64,000 bases of DNA, from the NCBI GenBank assembly GCA_049518415.1, contig JBEKRX010000001.1, positions 1-64,000 on the forward strand, written 5' to 3'. Of the stretch, positions 1 to 9,478 are shown one piece after another. Every line of letters begins with the position of its first letter. The first letter of the stretch is position 1. The DNA is from CAVQND01 sp049518415. GTDB lineage: Bacteria; Verrucomicrobiota; Verrucomicrobiia; Limisphaerales; UBA8199. The translations under genes were made by a program, and so were the position numbers. Below the pieces are notes generated by a model. It was not told the DNA's origin. It ran no database searches and saw nothing but the letters and a program-made list of their open reading frames with translations.

Positions 1-3000
1 AAGAGCCCTCGCCCTTTGGGCCGGTGCTGGAGGTGCGCCCGCCCCCGGCCGAGCCTTGGGCGGGCCAGAGCCTGGTGCCGGCCCTGGCGCAGTTGGCCGG
101 GGTGCAGGAGGTGGAGTTGGCGCGGCGGCGGGTGCCGGCCAACGACCTGAGCCGGGCGACGACGGGCGTGGCGGTGGATTCGGTGGTCCGGACCAACTAC
201 CTGAACCTGGGCGGCAGCAACGTGCTGGTGGCCCTGGACGACAGTGGGGTGGACGCGACGCATCCGGACCTGGTGAACCGGGTCTTTGGGGACTCGACCA
301 ACAGCTTGATCGACAGGGCCGGGCACGGCACGCACGTGGCGGGCATCATTGCGGGCGACGGGACGATGTCCATGACGGTGACCAATGCCTCGGGTTCGGT
401 CATGCCGGCGACCAACGGTCAATTTCGGGGCAAAGCCCCCGGGGCGAAGCTGTTTTCGATGACGGGCGGCTCCGATTATTACCTGCAGCAGACGGCGGCC
501 AGGACCAACGCCTTGATCTCGAACAACAGTTGGACTTATGGCAACAACGAATATGACCTGGCGGCGGCCAGTTACGATGCGGCCGTGCGCGACACCTTGC
601 CCGACGTGCCCGGCTCCCAGCCGCTCCTGTTTGTCTTCTCGGCCGGAAATGCCGGCGGCGGCAACGACGACGGCACGGGCGGCAACCCGGATAGCATTCA
701 ATCGCCCGCCACGGCCAAGAACGTGATCACCGTTGGCGCCCTCGAGCAGTGGCGCAACCTGACCAACCCCGCCTGGGCAGCCACGACCAACGGCACCGTG
801 ACCTGGCAGACCAACCAGCCCTGGCTCGAACTGACCGCCGCCAGCAATCGCATCGCCGGCTTCTCCAGCCGCGGCAATGTCGGTATCGGTGTCGAAGGCG
901 ATTTCGGCCGCTTCAAACCTGACCTGGTGGCGCCCGGCGTCTTTGTCGTCTCCGCCCGTTCTCAGGACTGGGACCAGGGGGCCTACTACAGTCCGGCCAA
1001 CCCGTGGCTGGTCTTTTCCAACTTTGGCAACGCGTTCCTGGTGCTCAGCAATCTCAACCAGACGCTCGGCGGGCCGCCGGGCTGCTACCGGTATGAATCG
1101 GGCACGAGCCTGGCGGCGGCTGAGGCGGCCGGCACGCTGGCCCTGATGCAGGAGTTTTTCCAGCAGCGTCTGCACCGCACCAACAGCCCGGCCCTGCTCA
1201 AGGCCTTGCTCATCAACGGCGCCCGCTCCCTCGGCGGCCCCTCCGATTTCTGCGTCACCAACCGCCTCAATTCCCAGGGCTGGGGCCAGCTCAATTTGCC
1301 CACCAGCCTGCCCGGCATTTTAACGAACCTCAATTCCGCCCCTGCCGCTTCCTCGATCTGCCTCTTTGACCAGGACCTGGCCGAAGCGCTCGCCACCGGC
1401 CAAAGCCGCACGCGCTACCTTTCCGTTGCGCCACAGGCCCGCTCCCTGCCCCTGCGCGCCACGCTGGTCTGGACCGACCCGCCGGGCAACCCTGTCGCCG
1501 GCGTCAAACTCGTCAACGATTTGGACCTCATCGTCACCAACCTCGACACCGGCGAGGTCTTTTTCGGCAATGACATCCCGCCAGGCTCCGTTTCCAATCG
1601 GCCCTGGGACCCCCGCACGCCGCCGAACCTGGACCTGATGAATAACGTGGAGAACGTCTATCTCGCTGCGCCCTTGGGGGCGAACTACTCCCTCACCGTC
1701 AGCGGGCGGCGCGTGAATGTGAACGCGGTCAGCGCCCAGACCGATCAAGTGGCGCAGGACTACGCCTTGGTCATCTCGAGCGGCGACGGCGAAATCACCA
1801 ATGCCCTCACGCTGGTGGCCGCGCCGATAGCTGCCGCCAACGTTCCGCTCCTGACGGTGCTCACCAACCTGTGGCCCGCCAGTCCCACCGATGCCGGCGC
1901 GCTCCTGCTGCGCCAGCAGGTCGGCGCCAACGCCCCGCTGGCCGGCACCCAGACCGTGCCCTTGAGCACCGGCAACGGCGTCATCACTCTCGGCACGACC
2001 AATCAATGGCATTTTTATCTCCTGACCAACGACACCGCTTTCACCAATGCCGCCTTTCTCACTTTTCTGCCGCCGACCCTCTCGGTCTCCGGCCTCGGCG
2101 CGACCGGCGGAATCAACCCTGTTAGCGCCATCCGGCCCGAGGCCGACATTGACCTGTATGTCTCGCAGGAATCCGGGCTGACCAATCTCGACCCGCAGGT
2201 CGTTGGCCGGGCGGACAAGTCGCTGGGGCGTGGCGGCGCTGAGGCAATCGTTTACACTAATGCGTCTCCAGGCGTCTATTACATCGGCGTTAAATCGGAA
2301 TCCCAGCAAGCAGCCGAGTATGGTCTCCTGGCGGTCATCAGCCAGTTGCCTTTCAGTCAGTGGGACCCCAACGGCAACCTGATCTTGCGCGGCGTGCCGG
2401 CGCCGGTGCCAATACCCGACGCTACGCCCCAAGGACCGGGCCGCGCCTGCGTGCTGGCCATCGCGCCAGGGCCAATCCCGCTTCACCGCGTGATCGTCAC
2501 CAACACCCTCACCCATGAAATGATGGGTGACCTGGCCGGCGCCTTGACCCATCTCGCAACGGCCGTCGTCCTGAACAACCACTCGACCAACCTCTCCGTC
2601 GCCGGCCAAACCTGCATTTACGACGACAGCGGCCAGGGCGATGTCCCGGGCGCACAACCCCCGGACGGACCGGGCACCCTGCGTGATTTTGCCGGCCAAC
2701 TGGGAGACGGGCAGTGGCTCCTCACCCAAGTGGATACAGTGCCCGGCCAGGTCGGCGCCAACGACAGCCTTTGGCTGTTCCTGGAGGCGCAACCCGACCT
2801 GTCCAACGGCCTTGCCGTGGCTCTCCTGCCCGGCGCCTGCCGCGAGGACCGCCTCGAGGTGCCGCCCGCAGCCACCAACCTGACCGCCGCCGTTTGCCTC
2901 CTCTCCGGAACCGGCCCGGTCGCGATGCAACTCGGCCCGGTGGGCGCCAGTGACAGCCTCTCGACCCTGGTGGCCTCCAATTCGGCCGGTTTGCTCGTGC

Positions 3001-5108
3001 TCGACAAGACCTTCACCCCGCCCCTGAACCCCGGCCATTATGTCCTTCGCCTTTGCAATCAAGGCCCCGACGCCGTCACGGTGAGCAATTTCGCCGCCCT
3101 GGCGCTCGATCCCAACGGCGTCGCCGCCGTCACGTTCACCTCCACCAATCAGGTCCCCATTGCGGACGACGCCGTTTCTTACGCCAGCCTTTACGTCGAC
3201 CGCAACGCCCCCATTGTCTCCGTCGATCCCGGCGTGCGCCTCAGCCACCCGCGCGTCTCGGACCTCGTGCTGCATCTGGTCAGCCCGAGCGGCACCCGCG
3301 TCCTGCTGGACGAGAACCGCGGCGGCGCGAGCACCGCCGGCCTGGGCCTCAATGTCATCGTGACCAACAGCACTCCCGTCTCCTCTTCCGGCGGCCCGGC
3401 CGCTTCCACGAATGTCGTGGATACCGGCCAGACCAACGGCACGATCGCGATCGCTTACGACTTTTTTCTCGTGCCGGACACCATGCACGTCTATTACGCC
3501 GGCCATCTCATTTTCGACTCCGGCCTGGTCAGCTTCAGCGGCGCGACAAACCTCAACTACGGCCCGGGCCCCGACACCACCGTCACTATCATCATGAACG
3601 AAGGCGGCAGCTTCGATACGAACACCTTCTGGCAATACACCGTCACCGCCACCGGACCCGGCCTAATCTATGCCACCTTCACCGAGGACACCAACCTGAC
3701 TGCCACGCCCATCAAGTTCGCCCCGGCCCCGTTCACCAACGTCTCGCCCGTCACCGTCGGCGGCGTGGTCTCGAATGGGATTTTCTTCCTGCCGGAGGAA
3801 TCGCTGGCCAAACTCGCCGGCGAATCGGCGCTGGGCCAATGGCAGCTCGAGCTCGAGGACACCCGCGCCGGCGCGACCAGTCCACCACCGGTGCTGCTGA
3901 GTTGGCGGCTCACTTTTGTGTTCGCCGATACTTACCCCACGCCCATCCCGTTGTTGCATCACCAGGCCCGAACCAATACCGTCGGCCCGGGCAGGCTCCA
4001 ATACTTCACCCTGGACGTTCCGCTCTGGGCCAATTTCCTCACCAATTCGCTGCTCCGGGCCAGCACTAACGTCAACCTGCTCTTTAATCAGTCCCAGCCC
4101 CCCAGCGGCACCAATGCGCCCGGCGATTTCACCTTGCTGGCTCACTCGACGGCCGGCAGCGCCATTCTCTGCCGGGCCCAGGGCCAACCGCCCCTGGTCC
4201 CCGGCACGACCTGCTACCTCGGCGTCCAGAACACCAATGCCGTCCCCGTCAGCTTCGCCTTCGAAGCCGATTTCGATGTCACCGTCCTGGCTAATGGCCT
4301 CCCCCTGACCGCCAGCATCGGCGCCGATGCCCCGCCGCGTTATTTCGCTTACGATGTCTCCCCGCAGGCCACCCTGCTCGCCTTCGAACTGCTGGACCTG
4401 AGCGGCAATGCCGATCTCTACGCTGAATACGGCCTCCCTTTCCCCGCCCCCGCCGGCGGCTTCGACTACGCCAGCGCTAACCCCTCGACCAACGACGAGC
4501 AAATCCTGGTGACCGCCGATTCTGCTCCCGTCCCCCTCGCCCCGGGCCGGTGGTATCTGGGCGTTTTCAACGCCGACACCAACACCGTGGCCTACACCAT
4601 CCTGGTGCGCGAGTTCACGGTCTATGGCACCAACATCGTCATCAGCGACAGCGACTACCAGCTTTCCGCCAACGCCCTCTGCATCCCCTGGTTCTCCTGG
4701 CCTGGACTCTACTACTACGTCGAGGGCGCGACCAACCTGAGCGGCACAAACTGGAGCCTGCTCTCCCGCACGATCGCCGCTACGGATTATCAAACCTCCT
4801 TCTGCGTCCCCATGCCGTCTCCCTACCAATGCTTCTGCGTCCAGCAGGGCATGGCCCCCGGCACCAACCTCCCGCCCGTGAGCATCACCGGCGTCGCCAT
4901 CGCCCCCACCGGCATCCAATTGCAGTGGCAGGCGCCCGCCAACGGCCTGTTCCAGGTGCAGTGGAGCCCCTCCCTCGCCCCACCAGCCTGGTCCACCATC
5001 CCCGGCGCGATTACCTCGCCCACCGGCGTTTTCTCCTTTCTGGATGACGGCTCCCAAACCGGCGGCCTGGACGTCTTGCGTTTCTACCGCCTCTTGCAGT
5101 TGCCTTAG
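1..5108 (+). CDS. Secreted subtilisin-like (S8) serine protease with P-domain, 5'-truncated
   Basis: The reading frame is open to the left edge, so the true start and signal peptide lie outside the window. Counting from the GTG at 24, the catalytic triad is Asp73 (in LDDSGVD), His101 (GHGTHVAGI) and Ser362 (ESGTSLAAA), with Leu in place of the usual Met after Ser. After the protease domain come beta-rich repeats. A proprotein-convertase P-domain ends near DNA position 3920, with segments LSHPRVSDLVLHLVSPSGTR and GQWQLELED. A pre-peptidase C-terminal-like domain lies at about 4310-4615. The last ~80 residues match the F-x-V-Q-W-S...F-Y-R-L ending common on large verrucomicrobial exported proteins (from memory). 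It probably degrades extracellular protein. Family assignment is secure; substrate unknown. Confidence 0.93.
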   Translation, partial: EPSPFGPVLEVRPPPAEPWAGQSLVPALAQLAGVQEVELARRRVPANDLSRATTGVAVDSVVRTNYLNLGGSNVLVALDDSGVDATHPDLVNRVFGDSTNSLIDRAGHGTHVAGIIAGDGTMSMTVTNASGSVMPATNGQFRGKAPGAKLFSMTGGSDYYLQQTAARTNALISNNSWTYGNNEYDLAAASYDAAVRDTLPDVPGSQPLLFVFSAGNAGGGNDDGTGGNPDSIQSPATAKNVITVGALEQWRNLTNPAWAATTNGTVTWQTNQPWLELTAASNRIAGFSSRGNVGIGVEGDFGRFKPDLVAPGVFVVSARSQDWDQGAYYSPANPWLVFSNFGNAFLVLSNLNQTLGGPPGCYRYESGTSLAAAEAAGTLALMQEFFQQRLHRTNSPALLKALLINGARSLGGPSDFCVTNRLNSQGWGQLNLPTSLPGILTNLNSAPAASSICLFDQDLAEALATGQSRTRYLSVAPQARSLPLRATLVWTDPPGNPVAGVKLVNDLDLIVTNLDTGEVFFGNDIPPGSVSNRPWDPRTPPNLDLMNNVENVYLAAPLGANYSLTVSGRRVNVNAVSAQTDQVAQDYALVISSGDGEITNALTLVAAPIAAANVPLLTVLTNLWPASPTDAGALLLRQQVGANAPLAGTQTVPLSTGNGVITLGTTNQWHFYLLTNDTAFTNAAFLTFLPPTLSVSGLGATGGINPVSAIRPEADIDLYVSQESGLTNLDPQVVGRADKSLGRGGAEAIVYTNASPGVYYIGVKSESQQAAEYGLLAVISQLPFSQWDPNGNLILRGVPAPVPIPDATPQGPGRACVLAIAPGPIPLHRVIVTNTLTHEMMGDLAGALTHLATAVVLNNHSTNLSVAGQTCIYDDSGQGDVPGAQPPDGPGTLRDFAGQLGDGQWLLTQVDTVPGQVGANDSLWLFLEAQPDLSNGLAVALLPGACREDRLEVPPAATNLTAAVCLLSGTGPVAMQLGPVGASDSLSTLVASNSAGLLVLDKTFTPPLNPGHYVLRLCNQGPDAVTVSNFAALALDPNGVAAVTFTSTNQVPIADDAVSYASLYVDRNAPIVSVDPGVRLSHPRVSDLVLHLVSPSGTRVLLDENRGGASTAGLGLNVIVTNSTPVSSSGGPAASTNVVDTGQTNGTIAIAYDFFLVPDTMHVYYAGHLIFDSGLVSFSGATNLNYGPGPDTTVTIIMNEGGSFDTNTFWQYTVTATGPGLIYATFTEDTNLTATPIKFAPAPFTNVSPVTVGGVVSNGIFFLPEESLAKLAGESALGQWQLELEDTRAGATSPPPVLLSWRLTFVFADTYPTPIPLLHHQARTNTVGPGRLQYFTLDVPLWANFLTNSLLRASTNVNLLFNQSQPPSGTNAPGDFTLLAHSTAGSAILCRAQGQPPLVPGTTCYLGVQNTNAVPVSFAFEADFDVTVLANGLPLTASIGADAPPRYFAYDVSPQATLLAFELLDLSGNADLYAEYGLPFPAPAGGFDYASANPSTNDEQILVTADSAPVPLAPGRWYLGVFNADTNTVAYTILVREFTVYGTNIVISDSDYQLSANALCIPWFSWPGLYYYVEGATNLSGTNWSLLSRTIAATDYQTSFCVPMPSPYQCFCVQQGMAPGTNLPPVSITGVAIAPTGIQLQWQAPANGLFQVQWSPSLAPPAWSTIPGAITSPTGVFSFLDDGSQTGGLDVLRFYRLLQLP

Positions 5109-5153
5109 AGCCTTCTTGAACGCTCCTTGGAATAAATCGCAACGGCCTTAGGG

Positions 5154-6140
5154 ATGAACATCCTTCTCCTCGGTGGCACCGGCAATATCTCGGCCGAGTG
5201 CGCCGCCTTGCTGCACGAGCGCGGCCATGAAGTCACGCTCCTGAGCCGCGGCCGCCGTCCGACGCCCCCCGGCTGGCGCGCCTTGCAGGCCGACCGCCAA
5301 GACCTGCCGGCCATGCGCGCCGCCCTCAAGGGCCTTGCGCCGGACGTCGTGGTCAACTTCCTCGGCTACGAGCGGTCCGACGTGGAACTGGACTTCGAGT
5401 TGTTCCACGACGCCGTGCGCCAGTATGTCTTCATCAGCTCCGCCAGCGTCTATGCCAAGCCACCCCCGCGGTTGCCGCTCACCGAGGAGGCGCCGCTGGG
5501 CAATCCCTGGTGGGATTATGCGCTCAAGAAACTGGCCTGCGAGCAATGGCTCCGGCAGCGCTGGCAAGAAGCCGGTTTCCCGGTGACCATCGTGCGACCG
5601 TCCCACACCTACTCCAAACGCTGGGTCCCCAATGCCCTGTCCAGCGCCAGCTACACCTTCGCCGCCCGCCTCGAGCAGGGCAAACCCGTCTTCGTGCATG
5701 ACGACGGCCAAACGCCCTGGACCTTGACTGCCGCCGCCGATTTCGCCGTGGGCCTGGCCGGGCTGCTGGGCCGAGCCGACGCCTTGGGCCAGTCCTTCCA
5801 TATCACCAGCGAGGAAGTGCTCACCTGGAACCGGATTTACGCCGAGATCGCCGACGCCCTGGGCGCGCCGCCCCCGGAGATTGTCCAGGTGCCGACCGAT
5901 TTCATCTGCCAGGTCGCGCCGCGCCTGACCGGCACGCTCAAAGGCGACAAGGCCCACCCCGGGGTGTTCGACAACTCGAAGATCAAACGGTTCGTCCCCG
6001 AGTTCCACTGCCGCAAACCGTTCCGCGCCGGCGTCCGCGAATCCGTGGCCTGGCTGCGCGCCCATCCCGACCAGCAGCACCTCAACCCGCAACTGGACGT
6101 GGAAATCGAAACCGTCATCGCCGCCTGGCGCGCCACCTGA
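5154..6140 (+). CDS. NAD-dependent epimerase/dehydratase family protein (extended SDR)
   Basis: 328 residues. The N-terminus MNILLLGGTGNIS is a Rossmann nucleotide-binding loop of the extended short-chain dehydrogenase type. The catalytic YxxxK is Tyr122/Lys126 (DYALKKLACE), with the upstream Ser in FISSASVY at about 95-99. It resembles the dTDP-glucose-dehydratase-like/CSP41-like branch, which acts on nucleotide sugars or has lost catalysis. It starts 46 bp after the protease stop, but nothing links the two functionally. Substrate not determinable from sequence. Confidence 0.88.
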   Translation: MNILLLGGTGNISAECAALLHERGHEVTLLSRGRRPTPPGWRALQADRQDLPAMRAALKGLAPDVVVNFLGYERSDVELDFELFHDAVRQYVFISSASVYAKPPPRLPLTEEAPLGNPWWDYALKKLACEQWLRQRWQEAGFPVTIVRPSHTYSKRWVPNALSSASYTFAARLEQGKPVFVHDDGQTPWTLTAAADFAVGLAGLLGRADALGQSFHITSEEVLTWNRIYAEIADALGAPPPEIVQVPTDFICQVAPRLTGTLKGDKAHPGVFDNSKIKRFVPEFHCRKPFRAGVRESVAWLRAHPDQQHLNPQLDVEIETVIAAWRAT

Positions 6141-6289
6141 AAAACCAGGGGGCACGGAAAACATTGGACGCGCCCCTGGCAACGGGCAGGAACCGGCTCC
6201 TGGCCGGGCCCGAACCGAAGCGGCGCCGTCAGTCTGGCATTCACCGGGTGATAGCTTTGGCACGTTTTGGGCGGGAGGCCAAAGGCTCC

Positions 6290-6322
6290 ATTGGCTGTAT
6301 TGGCTGTATTGGCTGTATTGGG
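6290..6322. repeat. 9-bp tandem repeat (ATTGGCTGT, 3+ copies)
   Basis: Three exact copies of ATTGGCTGT at 6290-6316 are followed by a partial fourth. The array sits in the gap between the epimerase and the convergent argJ gene, beside a TTTTGGC/T-run segment. Its complement CCAATACAG is the unit of the larger minisatellite elements at 41955-42093 and 48099-48195, so this is a third, more diverged copy. The remainder of 6141-6420 shows no gene. Confidence 0.8.
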
Positions 6323-6420
6323 AATTTTGGCGGTTTTTTTCGAAACTATTCGTGCGAACCGCTCACTGAATTCCCTAACACCCTCTTTCAAGTCGTTCAA
6401 CGCTTCAACCTTTCCCAGCC

Positions 6421-7758
6421 TCATCCCCCCAACGACCTCGCGTCACTCACATCGCCCTTGTTGAACTGGACATAGGCCTCGGTCAAATCGGCCGCATACA
6501 TCAGCGCGCTGGCGTGGCCGAGGTTCAGGTTGATGTGCAGGTCGAATTCCCTCGGGGCGACCGCGGCGCAAAGCTCCTGGAAAACCGCCCCGGTCGGCTG
6601 ACCGTCCTTGAGGCTCCACAGGACCTGCCGGCTGCCGGGAGCGCTGTAGCCGATGTCCACCTTCTCTTCGACCACGGTTGCGGGGCTGTAGCCCAGGGCG
6701 GCCATGATGCGGCCCCAGTTCGGGTCGCCGCCGTGCCAACTGGTCTTGACCAGCGCGCTGTTGGCCACCGCCCGCGCCGCCGCGTCCGCTGCTGCAAACG
6801 ACTTTGCCCCCTTCACCCGCACCGTCACAAAGCGCGAGGCCCCCTCCCCATCCCGCACTACCATTTTCGCCAACTCCAGGCAGACCTGACTCAACGCCGC
6901 CTCAAACACCGCGAACTCCTTGGACTGCTGCCTGCTCCTGACTTCGGACTTCGGACCCGCCGCCAGTCCATTCGCCAGCAGCAGCACCGTGTCATTCGTG
7001 CTCAGGTCGCCGTCCACGGTGATGCGATTGAAGCTCTTGGCGACCGCTTGCTGCAAGGCCGCCTGGAGCGCCTTGGCCGCGAGCGCGGCGTCCGTGGTGA
7101 GGAAGCAGAGCATGGTGCCGTGGCGCGCCGCCGCCGCCGGGCGTTTGCCCGTCGCACTCATCCCCGGCTGTATCATCCCCGCCCCTTTGCAGAGGCCGCC
7201 CAGGCGGACCGTCTGGCCGCCGAGCTTGAATTGCACCGCGAGTTGTTTCGGCCGGGTGTCGCTGGTCATCATCGCCTCCATCGCCTGGTCCGCGTGGTGC
7301 GGCGTGGCGCCCAACTCGACCGCCCCCTCGATGATCCCGGCGCGCACGTTGTCCATCGGCAGGGTCACGCCAATGCGGCCGGTCGAGCCGACCAGCGCCA
7401 GGCCCGCCGGCAGGGCGAGCGCCTGCTCCGTGAAGCGAACCATCTCCAGCGCGTCTCTCAATCCCTGCTGGCCGGTGCAGGCATTGGCATTGCCGGAGTT
7501 GACCACGATGGCCTGGGCGCCGCCCCGCTTCACCCGCTGGCGGCACACTTGCACCGGCGCCGCGCAGGCCTGGTTGGTCGTGAACATCCCCGCCACGCGC
7601 GCGGGCACGTCGGAGACTATCAACCCCAGGTCGCGTTTGCCGCCCTTTGCCGACCCCTGACCCGTGCCCAGCCGCTTGATGTCGCAAAAAACCCCCGACG
7701 CGCGAAAACCCCGCGGGGCCACGATGGAACCGGGTATCTCAGTCAGTTTGGTGTTCAT
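6421..7758 (-). CDS. argJ: Bifunctional glutamate N-acetyltransferase/amino-acid acetyltransferase ArgJ
   Basis: 445 residues, normal ArgJ length. ArgJ transfers acetyl from N-acetylornithine to glutamate in arginine synthesis and cleaves itself before a nucleophilic Thr. Recognisable blocks are VVNSGNANACTG (86-97), STGRIGVTLPM (125-135), GLCKGAGMIQPGM (188-200) and TMLCFLTTDA (215-224), so the nucleophile is Thr215. In most ArgJ proteins the PxM and ATML blocks are contiguous. Here 14 residues (201-214) separate them, and Gly instead of Ala precedes Thr215. The C-terminus has DPNWGRIMAALGYS. The start is an ATG, reading MNTKLTEIPG. Other arginine genes are not nearby. Confidence 0.95.
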   Translation of the reverse strand: MNTKLTEIPGSIVAPRGFRASGVFCDIKRLGTGQGSAKGGKRDLGLIVSDVPARVAGMFTTNQACAAPVQVCRQRVKRGGAQAIVVNSGNANACTGQQGLRDALEMVRFTEQALALPAGLALVGSTGRIGVTLPMDNVRAGIIEGAVELGATPHHADQAMEAMMTSDTRPKQLAVQFKLGGQTVRLGGLCKGAGMIQPGMSATGKRPAAAARHGTMLCFLTTDAALAAKALQAALQQAVAKSFNRITVDGDLSTNDTVLLLANGLAAGPKSEVRSRQQSKEFAVFEAALSQVCLELAKMVVRDGEGASRFVTVRVKGAKSFAAADAAARAVANSALVKTSWHGGDPNWGRIMAALGYSPATVVEEKVDIGYSAPGSRQVLWSLKDGQPTGAVFQELCAAVAPREFDLHINLNLGHASALMYAADLTEAYVQFNKGDVSDARSLGG

Positions 7759-7918
7759 GGAGTGGTGGGGTGGTGGCGCGATCGAGCGGCGGCGAGGCCC
7801 CCGCTCCCAGCCCTAATTACCGCGCCAGCCAAAAGTGTTCGGACACGACCCACATAGGCGACAGAGAATAGTTAACAGCCAATCAACCCTGCCGGCACGC
7901 AGACTCTTGAACGAACCT

Positions 7919-7962
7919 TTAACTCAGTTTAACTCATTCAACTTGTTTAACGCTGCAACGCT
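7919..7962. repeat. Degenerate TTTAAC/TTCAAC short repeats
   Basis: The gap between argJ and the esterase holds many short units of the form TTTAACTCA, TTTAACTCATTCAAC and AACGCTTCAAC. A related run (TCAAGTCGTTCAACGCTTCAACC) lies around 6390-6412 at the other end of argJ. No gene or convincing promoter seen. Function unknown. Confidence 0.5.
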
Positions 7963-9378
7963 TCAACGTTTGGGGCCCCATTGCGCGTCGGCGAAATCCA
8001 GAAACACCTTCCAGTCATCCGCGGTCATGGAGTGCTTTCCTGCGCGGATGTAATAGCCCAGGGGGCTGCTCACGAGTTGGCCGGGCGGGGGCATTTCCCG
8101 GGCGGCCAGGCCCGCCACCCCCAGGAACCGATAGACCGGGTCGGCGGCGCGGAGCACGTCGAACTGGCCCCCCGGGTTGGCCCATTGGTCCTCTTCTGCC
8201 GCCGAAAACAGCACCGGTCGCGGCGCGCACAGCGCCACCAGGCAATTCTGGTCGAAGGGCAACCGCTCGGGCGCGTGGTTGAACTCCTTGAAACGCGCGT
8301 TGAACCAATGGGGGAAATGGTCGTTGATCGCCTGGACGGATTCGCCGACCTTGCCGCGGCTCGGGGCGGAGCCGCCGCAGCCGGCCTGGTGCGGGAAGGC
8401 CAGGGCGATGCGCTCGTCGTAGGCCGCCGCCAGCAGCGCGGTCTTGCCGTTGCGCGAATGGCCCAGGGCGGCGATGCGGTGCGCGTCGAGGTCGCGGTCG
8501 GTCACGAGATAATCGACGCACCGCTGGAAGCCCCAGGCCCAGGCGGCGATGGTGCCGCGGTCGGCGGCTTTGTTCTTCGCCAGGTCGCCCCCGGCCAGCC
8601 AGGCATAAACCCCGCTGCTCACCTCGGCGCGGTCCGAATCCACGTCGCCGCTGTAAAACGCCGCCAGGGCGTAGCCGCGGCGCACGATTTCAGCCAGCGG
8701 CCAGTCGGCCGCTTGCGCGCCGCGCCCGGCCTCCGTGGCGGTGTGGTTGGTGCACCCCTTGCACCAATCGGCCATCCAGGTGCGCGGCAGCGGCACGCGC
8801 CGATCGGGGGTGAGCGCGTGGTTGCCGCAAAAGTCCATCGCCAGGAACACCGGCGCCGGGCCGCGCCGCTCCTTGGGCGTCACCAGCATCAAATCGATGC
8901 GCGGCGCGTTGGTCGCCGGGTCGCTCTCCAGCGTCACCAGCCTGAGCGTCGCCTGGCCGTCCAGGAAATCGCCGTATTGGCCCTCGACCTTGGCCCGCAG
9001 GTGCGCCGGGGCCGGTGGCATGGCCCCGTACATGTAATGCGCGAACAGTGCCTTGAGTTCCGGCCGGCGCTCCTTGAACCACTGCGCCTTGGTGGAGACC
9101 CTCCGGCCGTCCAGCATCACCAGCGGGTCCGGCAGCCCGGGCTGCGGCGGCAAGGACGAAAGGTCGGGCCACGAGCGCGGCGCCGGCGAGGTGGCGCAGC
9201 CGGCCAGCAGCCACGCGGCCAGGGCGGGCGCCGCCGCCTCAGCCCAGCGCCGCCGCCATCGCCGCGCCGGCACATCGGCACGGGGCCCCGCTGGTCCCCT
9301 GGCCCCCGGAGCTCCTGGTCCGCGCGCCTGCGGTTCATGGTTCCTCACTTTCGTGGTCCCTTCTTTATGCGATTTCAT
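7963..9378 (-). CDS. Lipoprotein alpha/beta hydrolase, glucuronoyl esterase (CE15)-like
   Basis: The mature part follows a lipobox (WLLAGC at about residue 61 of the longest frame), so it is probably an outer-membrane or periplasmic lipoprotein. The nucleophile motif is GHSRNGK. CE15 glucuronoyl esterases carry G-C-S-R-x-G-K, so the Cys-to-His change is a variation. Other matches are FCGNHALTP, WAWGFQRCVDYL and a late GKHSMTADDWK with the probable catalytic His. CE15 enzymes cut ester bonds between lignin alcohols and glucuronoxylan; the substrate here is inferred. The start is uncertain: the first ~35 residues look non-coding and a GTG at 9273 gives a compact signal peptide. Confidence 0.82.
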   Translation of the reverse strand: MKSHKEGTTKVRNHEPQARGPGAPGARGPAGPRADVPARRWRRRWAEAAAPALAAWLLAGCATSPAPRSWPDLSSLPPQPGLPDPLVMLDGRRVSTKAQWFKERRPELKALFAHYMYGAMPPAPAHLRAKVEGQYGDFLDGQATLRLVTLESDPATNAPRIDLMLVTPKERRGPAPVFLAMDFCGNHALTPDRRVPLPRTWMADWCKGCTNHTATEAGRGAQAADWPLAEIVRRGYALAAFYSGDVDSDRAEVSSGVYAWLAGGDLAKNKAADRGTIAAWAWGFQRCVDYLVTDRDLDAHRIAALGHSRNGKTALLAAAYDERIALAFPHQAGCGGSAPSRGKVGESVQAINDHFPHWFNARFKEFNHAPERLPFDQNCLVALCAPRPVLFSAAEEDQWANPGGQFDVLRAADPVYRFLGVAGLAAREMPPPGQLVSSPLGYYIRAGKHSMTADDWKVFLDFADAQWGPKR

Positions 9379-9478
9379 ATCTGGGTCGTCGTGGCTGGAG
9401 AAGCTAACCGTCTGTCCCGCCCTTCTGCAAGAGTGGACTTCGGTTTACATTTGGGGCCGGGGCGGTTACTTTTCCGGC

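Noticed and set aside
1320..3635. 771-codon open frame antisense to the subtilase, plus a similar 464-codon one at 3663-5057
   Set aside because: Gly/Ala/Arg/Asp-rich translation without domains, exactly mirroring a high-GC gene whose other strand is a clear protease.
6514..7857. Long plus-strand frame across argJ
   Set aside because: It is the complement of conserved ArgJ motifs and its translation has no recognisable domain.
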